The position numbers and the translations under genes are program-made. DNA of 64,000 nt from Sinohyriopsis cumingii (taxonomy: Eukaryota > Mollusca > Bivalvia > Unionida > Unionidae), in NCBI GenBank assembly GCA_028554795.2, contig CM068828.1:17930436-17994435 (forward strand). The letters are read 5' to 3'. Below are positions 49,530 to 62,809 of this stretch, in pieces. The notes under the pieces were generated by a model. It was not told the DNA's origin, made no database searches, and worked only from the letters and a program-made list of their open reading frames with translations. Numbering within the stretch: position 1 is the first letter of the stretch; the number at the start of each line of letters is the position of its first letter.

Positions 49530-49922
49530 CTACAAGAGCGCTGCAATCTTACTAGCCCTTTGAACGACTTCACGTGCGTCCTCTTCCTCTGGAATAAGTG
49601 TGGCTGCGTCTGTCTTTGTCCATTGGGGTGGTAGTGGAGGTGATTGACTTTTCATCCTGGCCTTGAAATCTTTCAGATTTGGTTTAGCTGTTTCCTGTAA
49701 AACTTGCAGGTGAAACAGTTGAAGACGTTGCAACATTTGACAATAGTGTTTTTCCTTTTCTGGCGAATCGGGACGATCCATCAATGATTGCAATTAGTGT
49801 GGTAACTGTGGCATCATGGTCAGATTAGGATTGGGACCTAAATGAGGGGTGTGCTTTTCTTGCCAACAATGGAATTCCATCAGTTGTGAGTTGGGTACTA
49901 AACTCAGCTTTCGTCCTTCCAT
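49530..49922 (-). pseudogene. Leu-Val-Pro Polinton-associated protein relic, unit 7
   Basis: Same internal TAA as unit 1, with B-type flanks. Confidence 0.58.
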
Positions 49923-50000
49923 GACATTCCATAGTACACGTATCAGGTCTTTCTACCAGCGGGGGTCCTTTCTTCTTCTTCTTCCTCCTTATTTCGGACA

Positions 50001-50397
50001 ACCGAGTAAAACACTTCCAACAAGTCCTCCAAGAGACGCTCCAGTCAGTCCTTGGATCAAGGGTCCTAATAGCACTGGCATGAAATTATCTTTCGCGTTG
50101 CACAAACATCTTTCTCTTTTGACTGATGGGTATTTTCTTTCTGACTATTTGGCAAAGAACGTTTCGATGCTTTGCGAAGCAATCTTTCAGGAGTTTATTA
50201 ATAGTTATCGTTCCTTTCAAGACATTCAAACAAAATTCAGACACAAGGTATCGATGATTTGTTTGAATGAATTGTTTTCGTTTGGTTGGATGGGCTTTCG
50301 ACAGGACGGACGACACGTCATGATGATACAGTCTTTTTCTTTTTCTTATTTTGAGAAGAGAGTGACGGTGGTGATGTGCACTTCTTTTGGATGACCT
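50001..50397 (-). pseudogene. pX-like relic, unit 7 (start codon lost)
   Basis: ATG changed to AGG by the C at 50396, as in unit 6. Confidence 0.66.
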
Positions 50398-50808
50398 ATT
50401 CTTTCTTTTGGGAGGAAAACGTCACTGAAGCGACTGGTCTAGCAGGCGTCTATTCTATATTGGAAAATGTATCCACTGATTGTCGGTATGTCCTATCATT
50501 TTCATGATGGGTATCACAAACATTGGTGGGTTCGAAACGGACTAAATCGTGACAGATCTTCTTTGGATATATTCAGTAAGCTATGTAACACTCCCGATAT
50601 TTCTTCGATTTTGATCTTCGGGAAAGATGATAAGGTCGTTAACGGAGGAGAAGTTCCTTAATAAATTGATTTCTTTGTTTTCATCAAATTTGGAAAGACG
50701 CGTGTTGAATCAGGGTTGACTGGCATCACGAACAACGGTGAAGTGGAAGAAGCTACTGCTGGAGACACGGTCACCGATGTTCGTAGTTTGGGGAAGTAAG
50801 GTTGTCTT

Positions 50809-51096
50809 CTAGCAGCACTGCCTCACTTTCGTTAGAAGATGTTTCTTGGGGATTCTCTTCTTCTTGGGAATTTTCTTTTTCTGGTTATGTGCCTTGGTCG
50901 TGTTACACGTTTTCTTCTTGGAACGTCTTTGGAGAGAAGCTCTTTTTAGGGGGTTAGCTGCTACTGCTGAATCATTTGGATACGAGTTTAAGAGGGAATG
51001 AATAATGACACCTCCAAGAGAACCGCTACCTCCAGGTTTCAAAATAAATTGCTTTTCGGTTTGAGTATTGATTCTGGAATCTGCCTGTTGCGACAA
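50809..51096 (-). pseudogene. Lys/Arg-rich segment, unit 7
   Basis: Same open frame as at 6633-6920; private A at 50785 lies just downstream. Confidence 0.33.
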
Positions 51097-51347
51097 GGCT
51101 ACTTAGTCTTTGTCAAAAAAGCGTTTGATTTGATGAGGGATGTAAATGATGCCGTGAAGTAATTGACATGCTGTCGCCATAAACCATTGTAAGACGTTTT
51201 TGAGACTAGGGTTCAAAGACACGAGCACGCACTAGTGGATGTTTTTCGCACAAAACACGAATCACTTGTGAGACAGACAAGAAGTGCCGGAAGTTTTTAT
51301 AGGTGCTTGAGTGACACTGTCGTACGCATAAGTCAGCCAAGGAGTTT

Positions 51348-51695
51348 CTATTTGGCTAGCAGTAGCGCTTGAGATTTATCTCTTGGACAAGTAAACAAAA
51401 CCACGTAATGAGAAGTGGGACCGATGGGCTTTAATTTGTGGAAACAAACTGAGGGTAATGTAAATGACACTGGTATTATGATGATGCCCTTTGCGTATAA
51501 ATCATGGATTAATTCTTCTTCGTCCTCTACTAACATATCGAAAATGACGTGTTTGACTCGTGTCAGGCATGATACTGTTCCCGCGAGGAGTGCCTTCCAC
51601 AATGATAATGAAATCTCCTTGACTTTCTTGAAGGAAGCTGTAAGCCGATTGCCGATCTTTGTAACACCGCACGAAGCATTAGGACGGACGATCGA
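51348..51695 (-). pseudogene. Unrecognised 115-codon frame, unit 7/8 junction
   Basis: Same frame as at 7172-7519, unchanged. Confidence 0.3.
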
Positions 51696-52313
51696 TTAAA
51701 TGGGTTTTGTGCTAGATCAAACATTTAACAAAATCGCTTAGCCTCAACCTCTCAGTCCAGCAATCAGTATTTTAAAGGGATGATGAAGATAAAGTGACTC
51801 TCAAGTGGAACGATATAACTTCTCGTTAATGAGTTTGAGAGGATAGGAGGAGGTAAAGAAGCCATAGCGAAGGTGTATACAATTTAGAAAATAACATAGA
51901 CAAGACAAGAGATTTTTTACGTTTCAAGACACGTTTATTCAGTATTAAAAATGGCGATTTGACACGAAATACAAAAATACATTAGAGACAAATGGTTAAG
52001 TATAGATTTAAGATGCAACTCAAAACGACAAAAAATGCAATACAAACATATAACTGTACAAAATTTTCGATGAATGTGTGGTGTTCTACAATTTCCAGGG
52101 ACACTGTGTAACATTCTTTGTGTCTCTACAAGATGGGCAGTCTGTAATATTTCCTCCCAGAATGGTCTTTCATTGGTGTCGATTTCGACGACGGTGCTAT
52201 TGTCCTGAATTTGGGTTTACTTTGTGTCACGTTCTTCTTTCAATGTTGCTAACTCGCGATTAAATGTCACATTGTTCACTTGACGTTTTAAGTCATTAAC
52301 CTAAATCTATTAC

Positions 52314-52640
52314 TTAGTTAGCCACTTCTTTCGTCCAAGCATCGAAACTAAAACCGTTCCAGTCACGTACATCTTTCCATTGAGGGTATAGGTCTAAAGC
52401 TACACACAAACTTTCTTAAGCATCCAAAGTCAATACAGTTTTAAAAATAATTTCTTTACGTTCAGGTTGAGAGGTATCGAATGAAAGTGCAACGATTTTA
52501 ACAGTTATAGTGTATCGTGCACATTGAAATGAGATATTATGTTGTCTTTGTAGGAACTTTTAGTAAATATTCCACATGGAATCTGCTGGCAAAGCATATG
52601 CTAGAGGCGAAGTCAATAATATGCACAATAAGATATTCAT
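52314..52640 (-). pseudogene. Secreted-like pseudogene, unit 8
   Basis: Same three TAA codons as at 776-1102. Confidence 0.33.
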
Positions 52641-54554
52641 TTTCACATTGAACCTGGAGAGTGTTATTATATGTTGCCTTATAAAATTCTTTAAAAAATA
52701 TTGAATCTGTTGTAAATGACCTTGAAGGTCTTGGTAATTTCTCCAAAAGAGAATAATGCTAGTGAAGAATGTATTGAAATTATATGTTATATGACTGTGA
52801 CTGGCAAGTATTATTCTCAATAGTACGTAAAATATTAGATTTTTGTATTTACAACTTATCAGAGAGACTTTGCTATTGTTGCTATAATGTGTTTATATTG
52901 CTTTTATTTTCTTCAACTTTGTTATACAATACTAGATTTTGCGTCTCTAAGATCTCTCTGCACTCGGTTAGGTTACTGAAATATTACAAGTCTTCTATAT
53001 GCTGCATTTCCTAATTAAAAATGTGATTTTAATCCTGCGGAGTTTGGTATACAATAAGCGTGCTACTGCCAAGTATGCGGTTATACAAAAATGTAGTTTT
53101 TAAAGCTAATGTCATCATTTTGTACCTTGACTTTAGACCTACAAATGTGCCAGCTGCACGATAAGGTGTGGAGTTAGATAAAACGCTCAATAAAACATGT
53201 TAAGTGGTGAAAGAGTCACAACCTAGATATAGAAAACAGGACAGTAAATTCCCTTGTTTTTGGCTCTATCCTTGAGGACAGATCGTATGACTAGGAGTAC
53301 ATAATACACTATGTCTATGGCATATATCAAGCAAACGTTTGCATGAAAATGCGTTCATTGGTTCAAATTGACATAGGTGACCGATTTATATATTAGCTAC
53401 CTGTGACCTTAACCTTGAGTTTGAAGTCATGGCCATGGTAGATTAATTGTGATATATAACTGGTGCATGTTTCATTAAAATATCTTTAGTAGTTTAAAGG
53501 TTATCATCTAGAGAATGTAAAACAACCACACACAAAAACCATATATTTTCCCTAACCTGGCTGAAAACTTAATCTAATGGCAGGGGACCTGTATATATCA
53601 TGTGACACACCGCCTAGTCATAAATTATATATGACTGAATTTTATAATCTTTCTCTAGCTGTAACACAGTTATGGGCTGGACAAGGAACTGTTAACATAA
53701 GAATGGACTAATGTAGAATCAGTATATTTTTTTCCAGATTTAAGATGGGTGTAAACATGCATCAATAGTCTTATCATAATTTAGAGCGACAGCAGAAGAG
53801 TTCCTGCCTTGACGTCGACCATTGCAAAATGACGAAAACCATAGCATACAAAACTTTATTTGTATCACACACATGTGTTCCTTCTAAGATCTGAAACATT
53901 TTTTGAACGTCAGCCTGGATAAAAACATTGAATACCTTAAAAGTTTAAATAGATTCATGGAAGTATGAATCATTTTATGAGTATCATATATGAATATATT
54001 CACTTTCATCGCAATAAAGATGTGTTTTAATTTAAGACTTGCAAGATTTATATGCATATAGGCATGTGACTGTAACTTTGTGGCAAAGCCTTGGAAGATC
54101 ACACTACGTCAAGTTGTAAAAGTGTACAATGGTCTCATAATACAACTTTTAATGTCTAAAATGTAACAGCCCTGACGTCACAAGTATGTACTGAGATGAA
54201 TGCCCTTAACGTTGCAGATATGATCCTGGTATTGGTGCAAGACACAACATTCAAAATAAGTTTGATTTTCATGACTTAAACAGCTTCTTAAGTACAGTCC
54301 ACTCACAAATGGCAATAACCTTCAAAATGAGATAATACATGTGTGTTATGTGACATGAACATAGGTCATGCTACACTAAAAAGCACTAATTCATTTCATT
54401 GTTCTTGAGACTTTGAGAGCCAAAGATATAACACAAAAATAGATAATGTTGATTCCTGACTAATGAAAATAACTAGACAAACAAATGATTCAAAAGTTAC
54501 GAGTCAAAAATACACTTCGTTAAACTACATTAGAGGACTTTTGATTTACAGTCC

Positions 54555-54588
54555 TATATAAAAAGTGAGTAAGCTTTACAAATCAGTT
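54555..54588 (+). promoter_or_regulatory. TATA plus initiator-like element, unit 8
   Basis: Elements and spacing unchanged. Confidence 0.28.
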
Positions 54589-54598
54589 CAATCTTGCC

Positions 54599-54715
54599 GA
54601 TAGGACCATGTTATTGATACACTTTATACGTACGAGTGATAGGACAATGTTATTGATACAACTGATAGGTACAAGTGAGACGACCTTGCTATTCATACAT
54701 ACGATAGGTACAATA
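54599..54715 (+). repeat. 39-bp subrepeat x3, unit 8
   Basis: B-type GTACGAGT in the first copy, although an A-type state lies about 100 bp upstream at 54503. Confidence 0.8.
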
Positions 54716-55024
54716 ATTATACCCTCAAGCTTCGATTTTATATTGGGAAATGTTTCAATCTATGATCTTCAATAACACTTTCTGTGAGACAGTTTGGACA
54801 CAAAAAAAAATTACATTGACCTGACACTCTAGCCCTGGCCTTAATTATAGGTCTGTGAGAGTTCCAATTAACAACATCAAGTGATAATGTACTACTATAC
54901 CAAGTTTTGTATTTTTTACTACATTTAGAAGTTTACAAGTGTTGCAGTTCCAAACAAATATAGAAATGTCTGCCTTTTACTTTCATATGAGAACCATCAA
55001 AGTAGCAAATTTGACACCCTTGTC

Positions 55025-55237
55025 TTAACGAAAAGTTGCATTTGTTCGTTCAGGATTTTGACAGTAAACTTCATTTAATTTCCACTGACATCTTGAACTT
55101 GTGTGATGAATGGTGTCTATCAAAGCTAATTCCCAATGCATTTCGTGATCAGATTGGATGGCGTTGGATAATTTGATCGTGAAACAGCACATCCATGGAA
55201 CTCTCACTGGGTAACGTTCAGTAAATTGGTTATTCAT
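55025..55237 (-). pseudogene. Polinton-associated protein fragment, unit 8
   Basis: B-type, as in unit 5. Confidence 0.48.
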
Positions 55238-55445
55238 TATTCGAGGGTCCTGCTTTCCGAGGATTCACCCGAGGTCAAAGGAGTTTCCAAAAGAAGGTTG
55301 TTGTTACTGCTGTCTTTTGGGCTACTGGCTTAAGCCGCAGGACTCCCGTTGTGACTAGAATATTTCAAAGAAGGATCACGTAGAAGGTAACAGATGCTAC
55401 TGCAGAATACAATGGTCCACAATAGTTTCTCTCCATGATACAAAG

Positions 55446-56653
55446 TCATGTTGGCGATGGCGACTCTGATGATACAATACACCACATAGATTTTTCAGAA
55501 AAATACCATTTGCGTTTTTGGCACACGTTTACCGCACCACACCCACAGGGATTGCTTTTGTAGATGTTGAAGAGTAGGAGCAAGTGCATACTGCTGTTGT
55601 GTTGAACTGTTGGTGACTTCTTTTTATATATGATGACTTTGACAGTCCAAGAATCAATACTCGGGGGTTGTCCTTTCCAAAGTACTGTCACTTCTTTGAC
55701 TTGGTGTTTACCTACTGTATGGGTACTTCGATCGAGAATGCTTTCGTTTCCGTACATTTATTTCTTCTTTTTGGTCACTTGTTGCAACCCGGGCAAGTAG
55801 AAAGTTCCCTTTAACACTTCACTGTTCATGTCTTCTAATTTATAGACAGGAGGATGACGGCCTTGCACTCTTCCAGTGATATGAAACAATTCGGTGGTCC
55901 AATACGGTAAATAATTTTTGTCGAAGATACGTTTGCTTTTTCCAATGTTAACTCAATCTCCCGTCGTCAACAGTCCATGTTTCTTGGGGACAGTAGGGGA
56001 CGTACCAAACAGTCGCTAAAACACGGACACTTTTGTTGTTGGGAAACACTTCTTCGGGGGCTCATCCGATGCTTCGATGGTAAGATTGGTACTAAGCTTT
56101 GGTCAGGATCGGTAAGACGTTGATATACTTGTGGGTATGTTGATGCGGAAAATATTTCCACACACGCTCTTTTAAAATGCGTTGAAAACGTTCCAATATG
56201 CTGCCTTGGTTTCGGGATTTTTGGTGGTGAAAAAATGGATGTCCCTTTTGCCGGTTATTTTTGGAAAGCTTGCCGTCATCTGTTCGCCACTGGAGATTGT
56301 GACTAACGCTTTGTTTCGGCATTAATATTTAGGTTCGACCCATGTAAATCTGGTAAAGACGTGAATGACACGAAACATACTTGTAGCCGCGATTTTAGGT
56401 GGCTAAATGATTGCTCGATGACATCTACTTTGGTGCAACGTCTGGAAACGTTTCTTTAAATGGGTTTGTGTAACTTGTACGTTGCTTGTTTTTGTAACCA
56501 TCGTTGCACCTTGGATGAACGTACACATTTCATTTGGGTTTTGGCAGTACAATACAAGTTTTGAACTCCTTCGTAACCTGCAGGATGGGCAGGATTGTAG
56601 GAAATACTGGCTAAAATATTCTCCATCAGGACTCCTTTCATTAAGTCACCCAC
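55446..56653 (-). pseudogene. Integrase relic, unit 8
   Basis: The SH3-like/chromodomain part is B-type. The switch to A-type sequence in this unit falls within or just past the 5' end of this relic. Confidence 0.85.
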
Positions 56654-56893
56654 CGTTCTCTGATGCTACTCTTGCGTTCATAGGGTTGTTCGAAAACTGC
56701 TTAGCGTGTCCCACGTGCTACAGAAGTAGAAACCGATGGTGATGGTAATGGTGACAAAGAAATCGCTTTTTCTTGCTTTCTTTTTAAGTTTCCGGTTTCC
56801 TTTCTTTTTTTCCCACTTTTGTCGAAGTAGAAGTCGACATCATCTATTTAAACAAAGCTTTGAGTTCTTGTGTTGGGGTGTGGGGGAAGGGGT

Positions 56894-57286
56894 CTACAAG
56901 AGCGCTGCAATCTTACTAGCCCTTTGAACGACTTCACGTGCGTCCTCTTCCTCTGGAATAAGTGTGGCTGCGTCTGTCTTTGTCCATTGGGGTGGTAGTG
57001 GAGGTGATTGACTTTTCATCCTGGCCTTGAAATCTTTCAGATTTGGTTTAGCTGTTTCCTGTAAAACTTGCAGGTGAAACAGTTGAAGACGTTGCAACAT
57101 TTGACATTAGTGTTTTTCCTTTTCTGGCGAATCGGGACGATCCATCAGTGATTGCAATTAGTGTGGTAACTGTGGCATCATGGTCAGATTAGGATTGGGA
57201 CCTAAATGAGGGGTGTGCTTTTCTTGCCAACAATGGAATTCCATCAGTTGTGAGTTGGGTACTAAACTCAGCTTTCGTCCTTCCAT
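56894..57286 (-). pseudogene. Leu-Val-Pro Polinton-associated protein relic, unit 8
   Basis: A-type flanks (GGTGTGGGGGAAGG as in units 1-3). Private changes near 57105 and 57146 add a further stop in the N-terminal half, leaving 68 codons open from the next start. Confidence 0.58.
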
Positions 57287-57364
57287 GACATTCCATAGTA
57301 CACGTATCAGGTCTTTCTACCAGCGGGGGTCCTTTCTTCTTCTTCTTCCTCCTTATTTCGGACA

Positions 57365-57761
57365 ACCGAGTAAAACACTTCCAACAAGTCCTCCAAGAGA
57401 CGCTCCAGTCAGTCCTTGGATCAAGGGTCCTAATAGCACTGGCATGAAATTATCTTTCGCGTTGCACAAACATCTTTCTCTTTTGACTGATGGGTATTTT
57501 CTTTCTGACTATTTGGCAAAGAACGTTTCGATGCTTTGCGAAGCAATCTTTCAGGAGTTTATTAATAGTTATCGTTCCTTTCAAGACATTCAAACAAAAT
57601 TCAGACACAAGGTATCGATGATTTGTTTGAATGAATTGTTTTCGTTTGGTTGGATGGGCTTTCGACAAGACGGACGACACGTCATGATGATACAGTCTTT
57701 TCCTTTTTCTTATTTTGAGAAGAGAGTGACGGTGGTGGTGTGCACTTCTTTTGGATGACAT
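57365..57761 (-). pseudogene. pX-like relic, unit 8
   Basis: A-type with ATG at 57761 intact, unlike neighbouring units 6 and 7. C at 57702 is shared only with unit 4. Confidence 0.68.
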
Positions 57762-58172
57762 ATTCTTTCTTTTGGGAGGAAAACGTCACTGAAGCGAATG
57801 GTCTAGCAGGCGTCTATTCTATATTGGAAAATGTATCCACTGATTGTCGGTATGTCCTATCATTTTCATGATGGGTATCACAAACATTGGTGGGTTCGAA
57901 ACGGACTAAATCGTGACAGATCTTCTTTGGATATATTCAGTAAACTATGTAACACTCCCGATATTTCTTCGATTTTGATCTTCGGGAAAGATGATAAGGT
58001 CGTTAACGGAGGAGAAGTTCCTTAATAAATTGATTTCTTTGTTTTCATCAAATTTGGAAAGACGCGTGTTGAATCAGGGTTGACTGGCATCACGAGCAAC
58101 GGTGAAGTGGAAGAAGCTACTGCTGGAGACACGGTCACCGATGTTCGTGGTTTGGGGAAGTAAGGTTGTCTT

Positions 58173-58460
58173 CTAGCAGCACTGCCTCACTTTCGTTAGA
58201 AGATGTTTCTTGGGAATTCTCTTCTTCTTGGGAATTTTCTTTTTCTGGTTATGTGCCTTGGTCGTGTTACACGTTTTCTTCTTGGAACGTCTTTGGAGAG
58301 AAGCTCTTTTTAGGGGGTTAGCTGCTACTGCTGAATCATTTGGATACGAGTTTAAGAGGGAATGAATAATGACACCTCCAAGAGAACCGCTACCTCCAGG
58401 TTTCAAAATAAATTGCTTTTCGGTTTGAGTATTGATTCTGGAATCTGCCTGTTGCGACTA
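58173..58460 (-). pseudogene. Lys/Arg-rich segment, unit 8
   Basis: The TTG that opens the frame in other copies is CTA here (private change near 58459). A private change near 58214 leaves the basic tail open. Confidence 0.3.
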
Positions 58461-58711
58461 GGCTACTTAGTCTTTGTCAAAAAAGCGTTTGATTTGATGA
58501 GGGATGTAAATGATGCCGTGAAGTAATTGACATGCTGTCGCCGTAAACCATTGTAAGACGTTTTTGAGACTAGGGTTCAAAGACACGAGCACGCACTAGT
58601 GGATGTTTTTCGCACAAAACACGAATCACTTGTGAGACAGACAAGAAGTGCCGGAAGCTTTTATAGGTGCTTGAGTGACACTGTCGTACGCATAAGTCAG
58701 CGAAGGAGTTT

Positions 58712-59059
58712 CTATTTGGCTAGCAGTAGCGCTTGAGATTTATCTCTTGGACAAGTAAACAAAACCACGTAATGAGAAGTGGGACCGATGGGCTTTAATT
58801 TGTGGAAACAAACTGAGGGTAATGTAAATGACACTGGTATTATGATGATGCCCTTTGCGTATAAATCATGGATTAATTCTTCTTCGTCCTCTACTAACAT
58901 ATCGAAAATGACGTGTTTGACTCGTGTCAGGCATGATACTGTTCCTGCGAGGAGTGCCTTCCACAATGATAATGAAATCTCCTTGACTTTCTTGAAGGAA
59001 GCTGTAAGCCGATTGCCGATCTTTGTAACACCGCACGAAGCATTAGGACGGACGATCGA
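58712..59059 (-). pseudogene. Unrecognised 115-codon frame, unit 8/9 junction
   Basis: Same frame as at 7172-7519; a T at 58946 is private to this copy. Confidence 0.3.
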
Positions 59060-59677
59060 TTAAATGGGTTTTGTGCTAGATCAAACATTTAACAAAATCG
59101 CTTAGCCTCAACCTCTCAGTCCAGCAATCAGTATTTTAAAGGGATGATGAAGATAAAGTGACTCTCAAGTGGAACGATATAACTTCTCGTTAATGAGTTT
59201 GAGAGGATAGGAGGAGGTAAAGAAGCCATAGCGAAGGTGTATACAATTTAGAAAATAACATAGACAAGACAAGAGATTTTTTACGTTTCAAGACACGTTT
59301 ATTCAGTATTAAAAATGGCGATTTGACACGAAATACAAAAATACATTAGAGACAAATGGTTAAGTATAGATTTAAGATGCAACTCAAAACGACAAAAAAT
59401 GCAATACAAACATATAACTGTACAAAATTTTCGATGAATGTGTGGTGTTCTACAATTTCCAGGGACACTGTGTAACATTCTTTGTGTCTCTTCAAGATGG
59501 GCAGTCTGTAATATTTCCTCCCAGAATGGTCTTTCATTGGTGTCGATTTCGACGACGGTGCTATTGTCCTGAATTTGGGTTTACTTTGTGTCACGTTCTT
59601 CTTTCAATGTTGCTAACTCGCGATTAAATGTCACATTGTTCACTTGACGTTTTAAGTCATTAACCTAAATCTATTAC

Positions 59678-60004
59678 TTAGTTAGCCACTTCTTTCGTCC
59701 AAGCATCGAAACTAAAACCGTTCCAGTCACGTACATCTTTCCATTGAGGGTATAGGTCTAAAGCTACACACAAACTTTCTTAAGCATCCAAAGTCAATAC
59801 AGTTTTAAAAATAATTTCTTTACGTTCAGGTTGAGAGGTATCGAATGAAAGTGCAACGATTTTAACAGTTATAGTGTATCGTGCACATTGAAATGAGATA
59901 TTATGTTGTCTTTGTAGGAACTTTTAGTAAATATTCCACATGGAATCTGCTGGCAAAGCATATGCTAGAGGCGAAGTCAATAATATGCACAATAAGATAT
60001 TCAT
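59678..60004 (-). pseudogene. Secreted-like pseudogene, unit 9
   Basis: Same three TAA codons. Further downstream on the minus strand, the private T at 59492 removes a TAG and leaves 59346-59594 open, probably by chance. Confidence 0.33.
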
Positions 60005-61918
60005 TTTCACATTGAACCTGGAGAGTGTTATTATATGTTGCCTTATAAAATTCTTTAAAAAATATTGAATCTGTTGTAAATGACCTTGAAGGTCTTGGTA
60101 ATTTCTCCAAAAGAGAATAATGCTAGTGAAGAATGTATTGAAATTATATGTTATATGACTGTGACTGGCAAGTATTATTCTCAATAGTACGTAAAATATT
60201 AGATTTTTGTATTTACAACTTATCAGAGAGACTTTGCTATTGTTGCTATAATGTGTTTATATTGCTTTTATTTTCTTCAACTTTGTTATACAATACTAGA
60301 TTTTGCGTCTCTAAGATCTCTCTGCACTCGGTTAGGTTACTGAAATATTACAAGTCTTCTATATGCTGCATTTCCTAATTAAAAATGTGATTTTAATCCT
60401 GCGGAGTTTGGTATACAATAAGCGTGCTACTGCCAAGTATGCGGTTATACAAAAATGTAGTTTTTAAAGCTAATGTCATCATTTTGTACCTTGACTTTAG
60501 ACCTACAAATGTGCCAGCTGCACGATAAGGTGTGGAGTTAGATAAAACGCTCAATAAAACATGTTAAGTGGTGAAAGAGTCACAACCTAGATATAGAAAA
60601 CAGGACAGTAAATTCCCTTGTTTTTGGCTCTATCCTTGAGGACAGATCGTATGACTAGGAGTACATAATACACTATGTCTATGGCATATATCAAGCAAAC
60701 GTTTGCATGAAAATGCGTTCATTGGTTCAAATTGACATAGGTGACCGATTTATATATTAGCTACCTGTGACCTTAACCTTGAGTTTGAAGTCATGGCCAT
60801 GGTAGATTAATTGTGATATATAACTGGTGCATGTTTCATTAAAATATCTTTAGTAGTTTAAAGGGTATCATCTAGAGAATGTAAAACAACCACACACAAA
60901 AACCATATATTTTCCCTAACCTGGCTGAAAACTTAATCTAATGGCAGGGGACCTGTATATATCATGTGACACACCGCCTAGTCATAAATTATATATGACT
61001 GAATTTTATAATCTTTCTCTAGCTGTAACACAGTTATGGGCTGGACAAGGAACTGTTAACATAAGAATGGACTAATGTAGAATCAGTATATTTTTTTCCA
61101 GATTTAAGATGGGTGTAAACATGCATCAATAGTCTTATCATAATTTAGAGCGACAGCAGAAGAGTTCCTGCCTTGACGTCGACCATTGCAAAATGACGAA
61201 AACCATAGCATACAAAACTTTATTTGTATCACACACATGTGTTCCTTCTAAGATCTGAAACATTTTTTGAACGTCAGCCTGGATAAAAACATTGAATACC
61301 TTAAAAGTTTAAATAGATTCATGGAAGTATGAATCACTTTATGAGTATCATATATGAATATATTCACTTTCATCGCAATAAAGATGTGTTTTAATTTAAG
61401 ACTTGCAAGATTTATATGCATATAGGCATGTGACTGTAACTTTGTGGCAAAGCCTTGGAAGATCACACTACGTCAAGTTGTAAAAGTGTACAATGGTCTC
61501 ATAATACAACTTTTAATGTCTAAAATGTAACAGCCCTGACGTCACAAGTATGTACTGAGATGAATGCCCTTAACGTTGCAGATATGATCCTGGTATTGGT
61601 GCAAGACACAACATTCAAAATAAGTTTGATTTTCATGACTTAAACAGCTTCTTAAGTACAGTCCACTCACAAATGGCAATAACCTTCAAAATGAGATAAT
61701 ACATGTGTGTTATGTGACATGAACATAGGTCATGCTACACTAAAAAGCACTAATTCATTTCATTGTTCTTGAGACTTTGAGAGCCAAAGATATAACACAA
61801 AAATAGATAATGTTGATTCCTGACTAATGAAAATAACTAGACAAACAAATGATTCAAAAGTTACGAGTGAAAAATACACTTCGTTAAACTACATTAGAGG
61901 ACTTTTGATTTACAGTCC

Positions 61919-61952
61919 TATATAAAAAGTGAGTAAGCTTTACAAATCAGTT
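61919..61952 (+). promoter_or_regulatory. TATA plus initiator-like element, unit 9
   Basis: Elements and spacing unchanged. Confidence 0.28.
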
Positions 61953-61962
61953 CAATCTTGCC

Positions 61963-62079
61963 GATAGGACCATGTTATTGATACACTTTATACGTACGAG
62001 TGATAGGACAATGTTATTGATACAACTGATAGGTACAAGTGAGACGACCTTGCTATTCATACATACGATAGGTACAATA
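61963..62079 (+). repeat. 39-bp subrepeat x3, unit 9
   Basis: B-type GTACGAGT in the first copy. Confidence 0.8.
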
Positions 62080-62101
62080 ATTATACCCTCAAGCTTCGAT
62101 T

Positions 62102-62350
62102 TTATATTGGGAAATGTTTCAATCTATGATCTTCAATAACACTTTCTGTGAGACAGTTTGGACACAAAAAAAAATTACATTGACCTGACACTCTAGCCCT
62201 GGCCTTAATTATAGGTCTGTGAGAGTTCCAATTAACAACATCAAGTGATAATGTACTACTATACCAAGTTTTGTATTTTTTACTACATTTAGAAGTTTGC
62301 AAGTGTTGCAGTTCCAAACAAATATAGAAATGTCTGCCTTTTACTTTCAT
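62102..62350 (-). pseudogene. Cys-containing 82-codon frame, unit 9 (open)
   Basis: Open with 9 A and 6 T, as in unit 4. Confidence 0.25.
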
Positions 62351-62388
62351 ATGAGAACCATCAAAGTAGCAAATTTGACACCCTTGTC

Positions 62389-62601
62389 TTAACGAAAAGT
62401 TGCATTTGTTCGTTCAGGATTTTGACAGTAAACTTCATTTAATTTCCACTGACATCTTGAACTTGTGTGATGAATGGTGTCTATCAAAGCTAATTCCCAA
62501 TGCATTTCGTGATCAGATTGGATGGCGTTGGATAATTTGATCGTGAAACAGCACATCCATGGAACTCTCACTGGGTAACGTTCAGTAAATTGGTTATTCA
62601 T
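62389..62601 (-). pseudogene. Polinton-associated protein fragment, unit 9
   Basis: B-type, as in unit 5. Confidence 0.48.
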
Positions 62602-62809
62602 TATTCGAGGGTCCTGCTTTCCGAGGATTCACCCGAGGTCAAAGGAGTTTCCAAAAGAAGGTTGTTGTTACTGCTGTCTTTTGGGCTACTGGCTTAAGCC
62701 GCAGGACTCCCGTTGTGACTAGAATATTTCAAAGAAGGATCACGTAGAAGGTAACAGATGCTACTGCAGAATACAATGGTCCACAGTAGTTTCTCTCCAT
62801 GATACAAAG

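Larger units (their letters stand above)
44175..51536. repeat. 7.36-kb megasatellite, unit 7 (block B)
   Basis: Complete 7362-bp copy. It has a private 3-bp deletion (TGA) between 49152 and 49153 inside the integrase relic and a private A at 50785. At the site near 2170 of the unit it has GAA, unlike its neighbours 6, 8 and 9, which have TAA. Confidence 0.97.
51537..58900. repeat. 7.36-kb megasatellite, unit 8 (B/A chimera)
   Basis: Complete 7364-bp copy. Its left part is mainly B-type (AAGATGGGCAG, ATTATATGTT, CGGTTAGG, ACGTACGAGT, TTATATATGA). From about 56.7 kb to its end every informative site is A-type. It also has A-type states at two isolated sites (GAGTCAAAA near 54503 and CCACAATAG near 55418). 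Private changes include G to A in CTTGGGAATT near 58214 and TTG to CTA near 58459. Confidence 0.97.
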
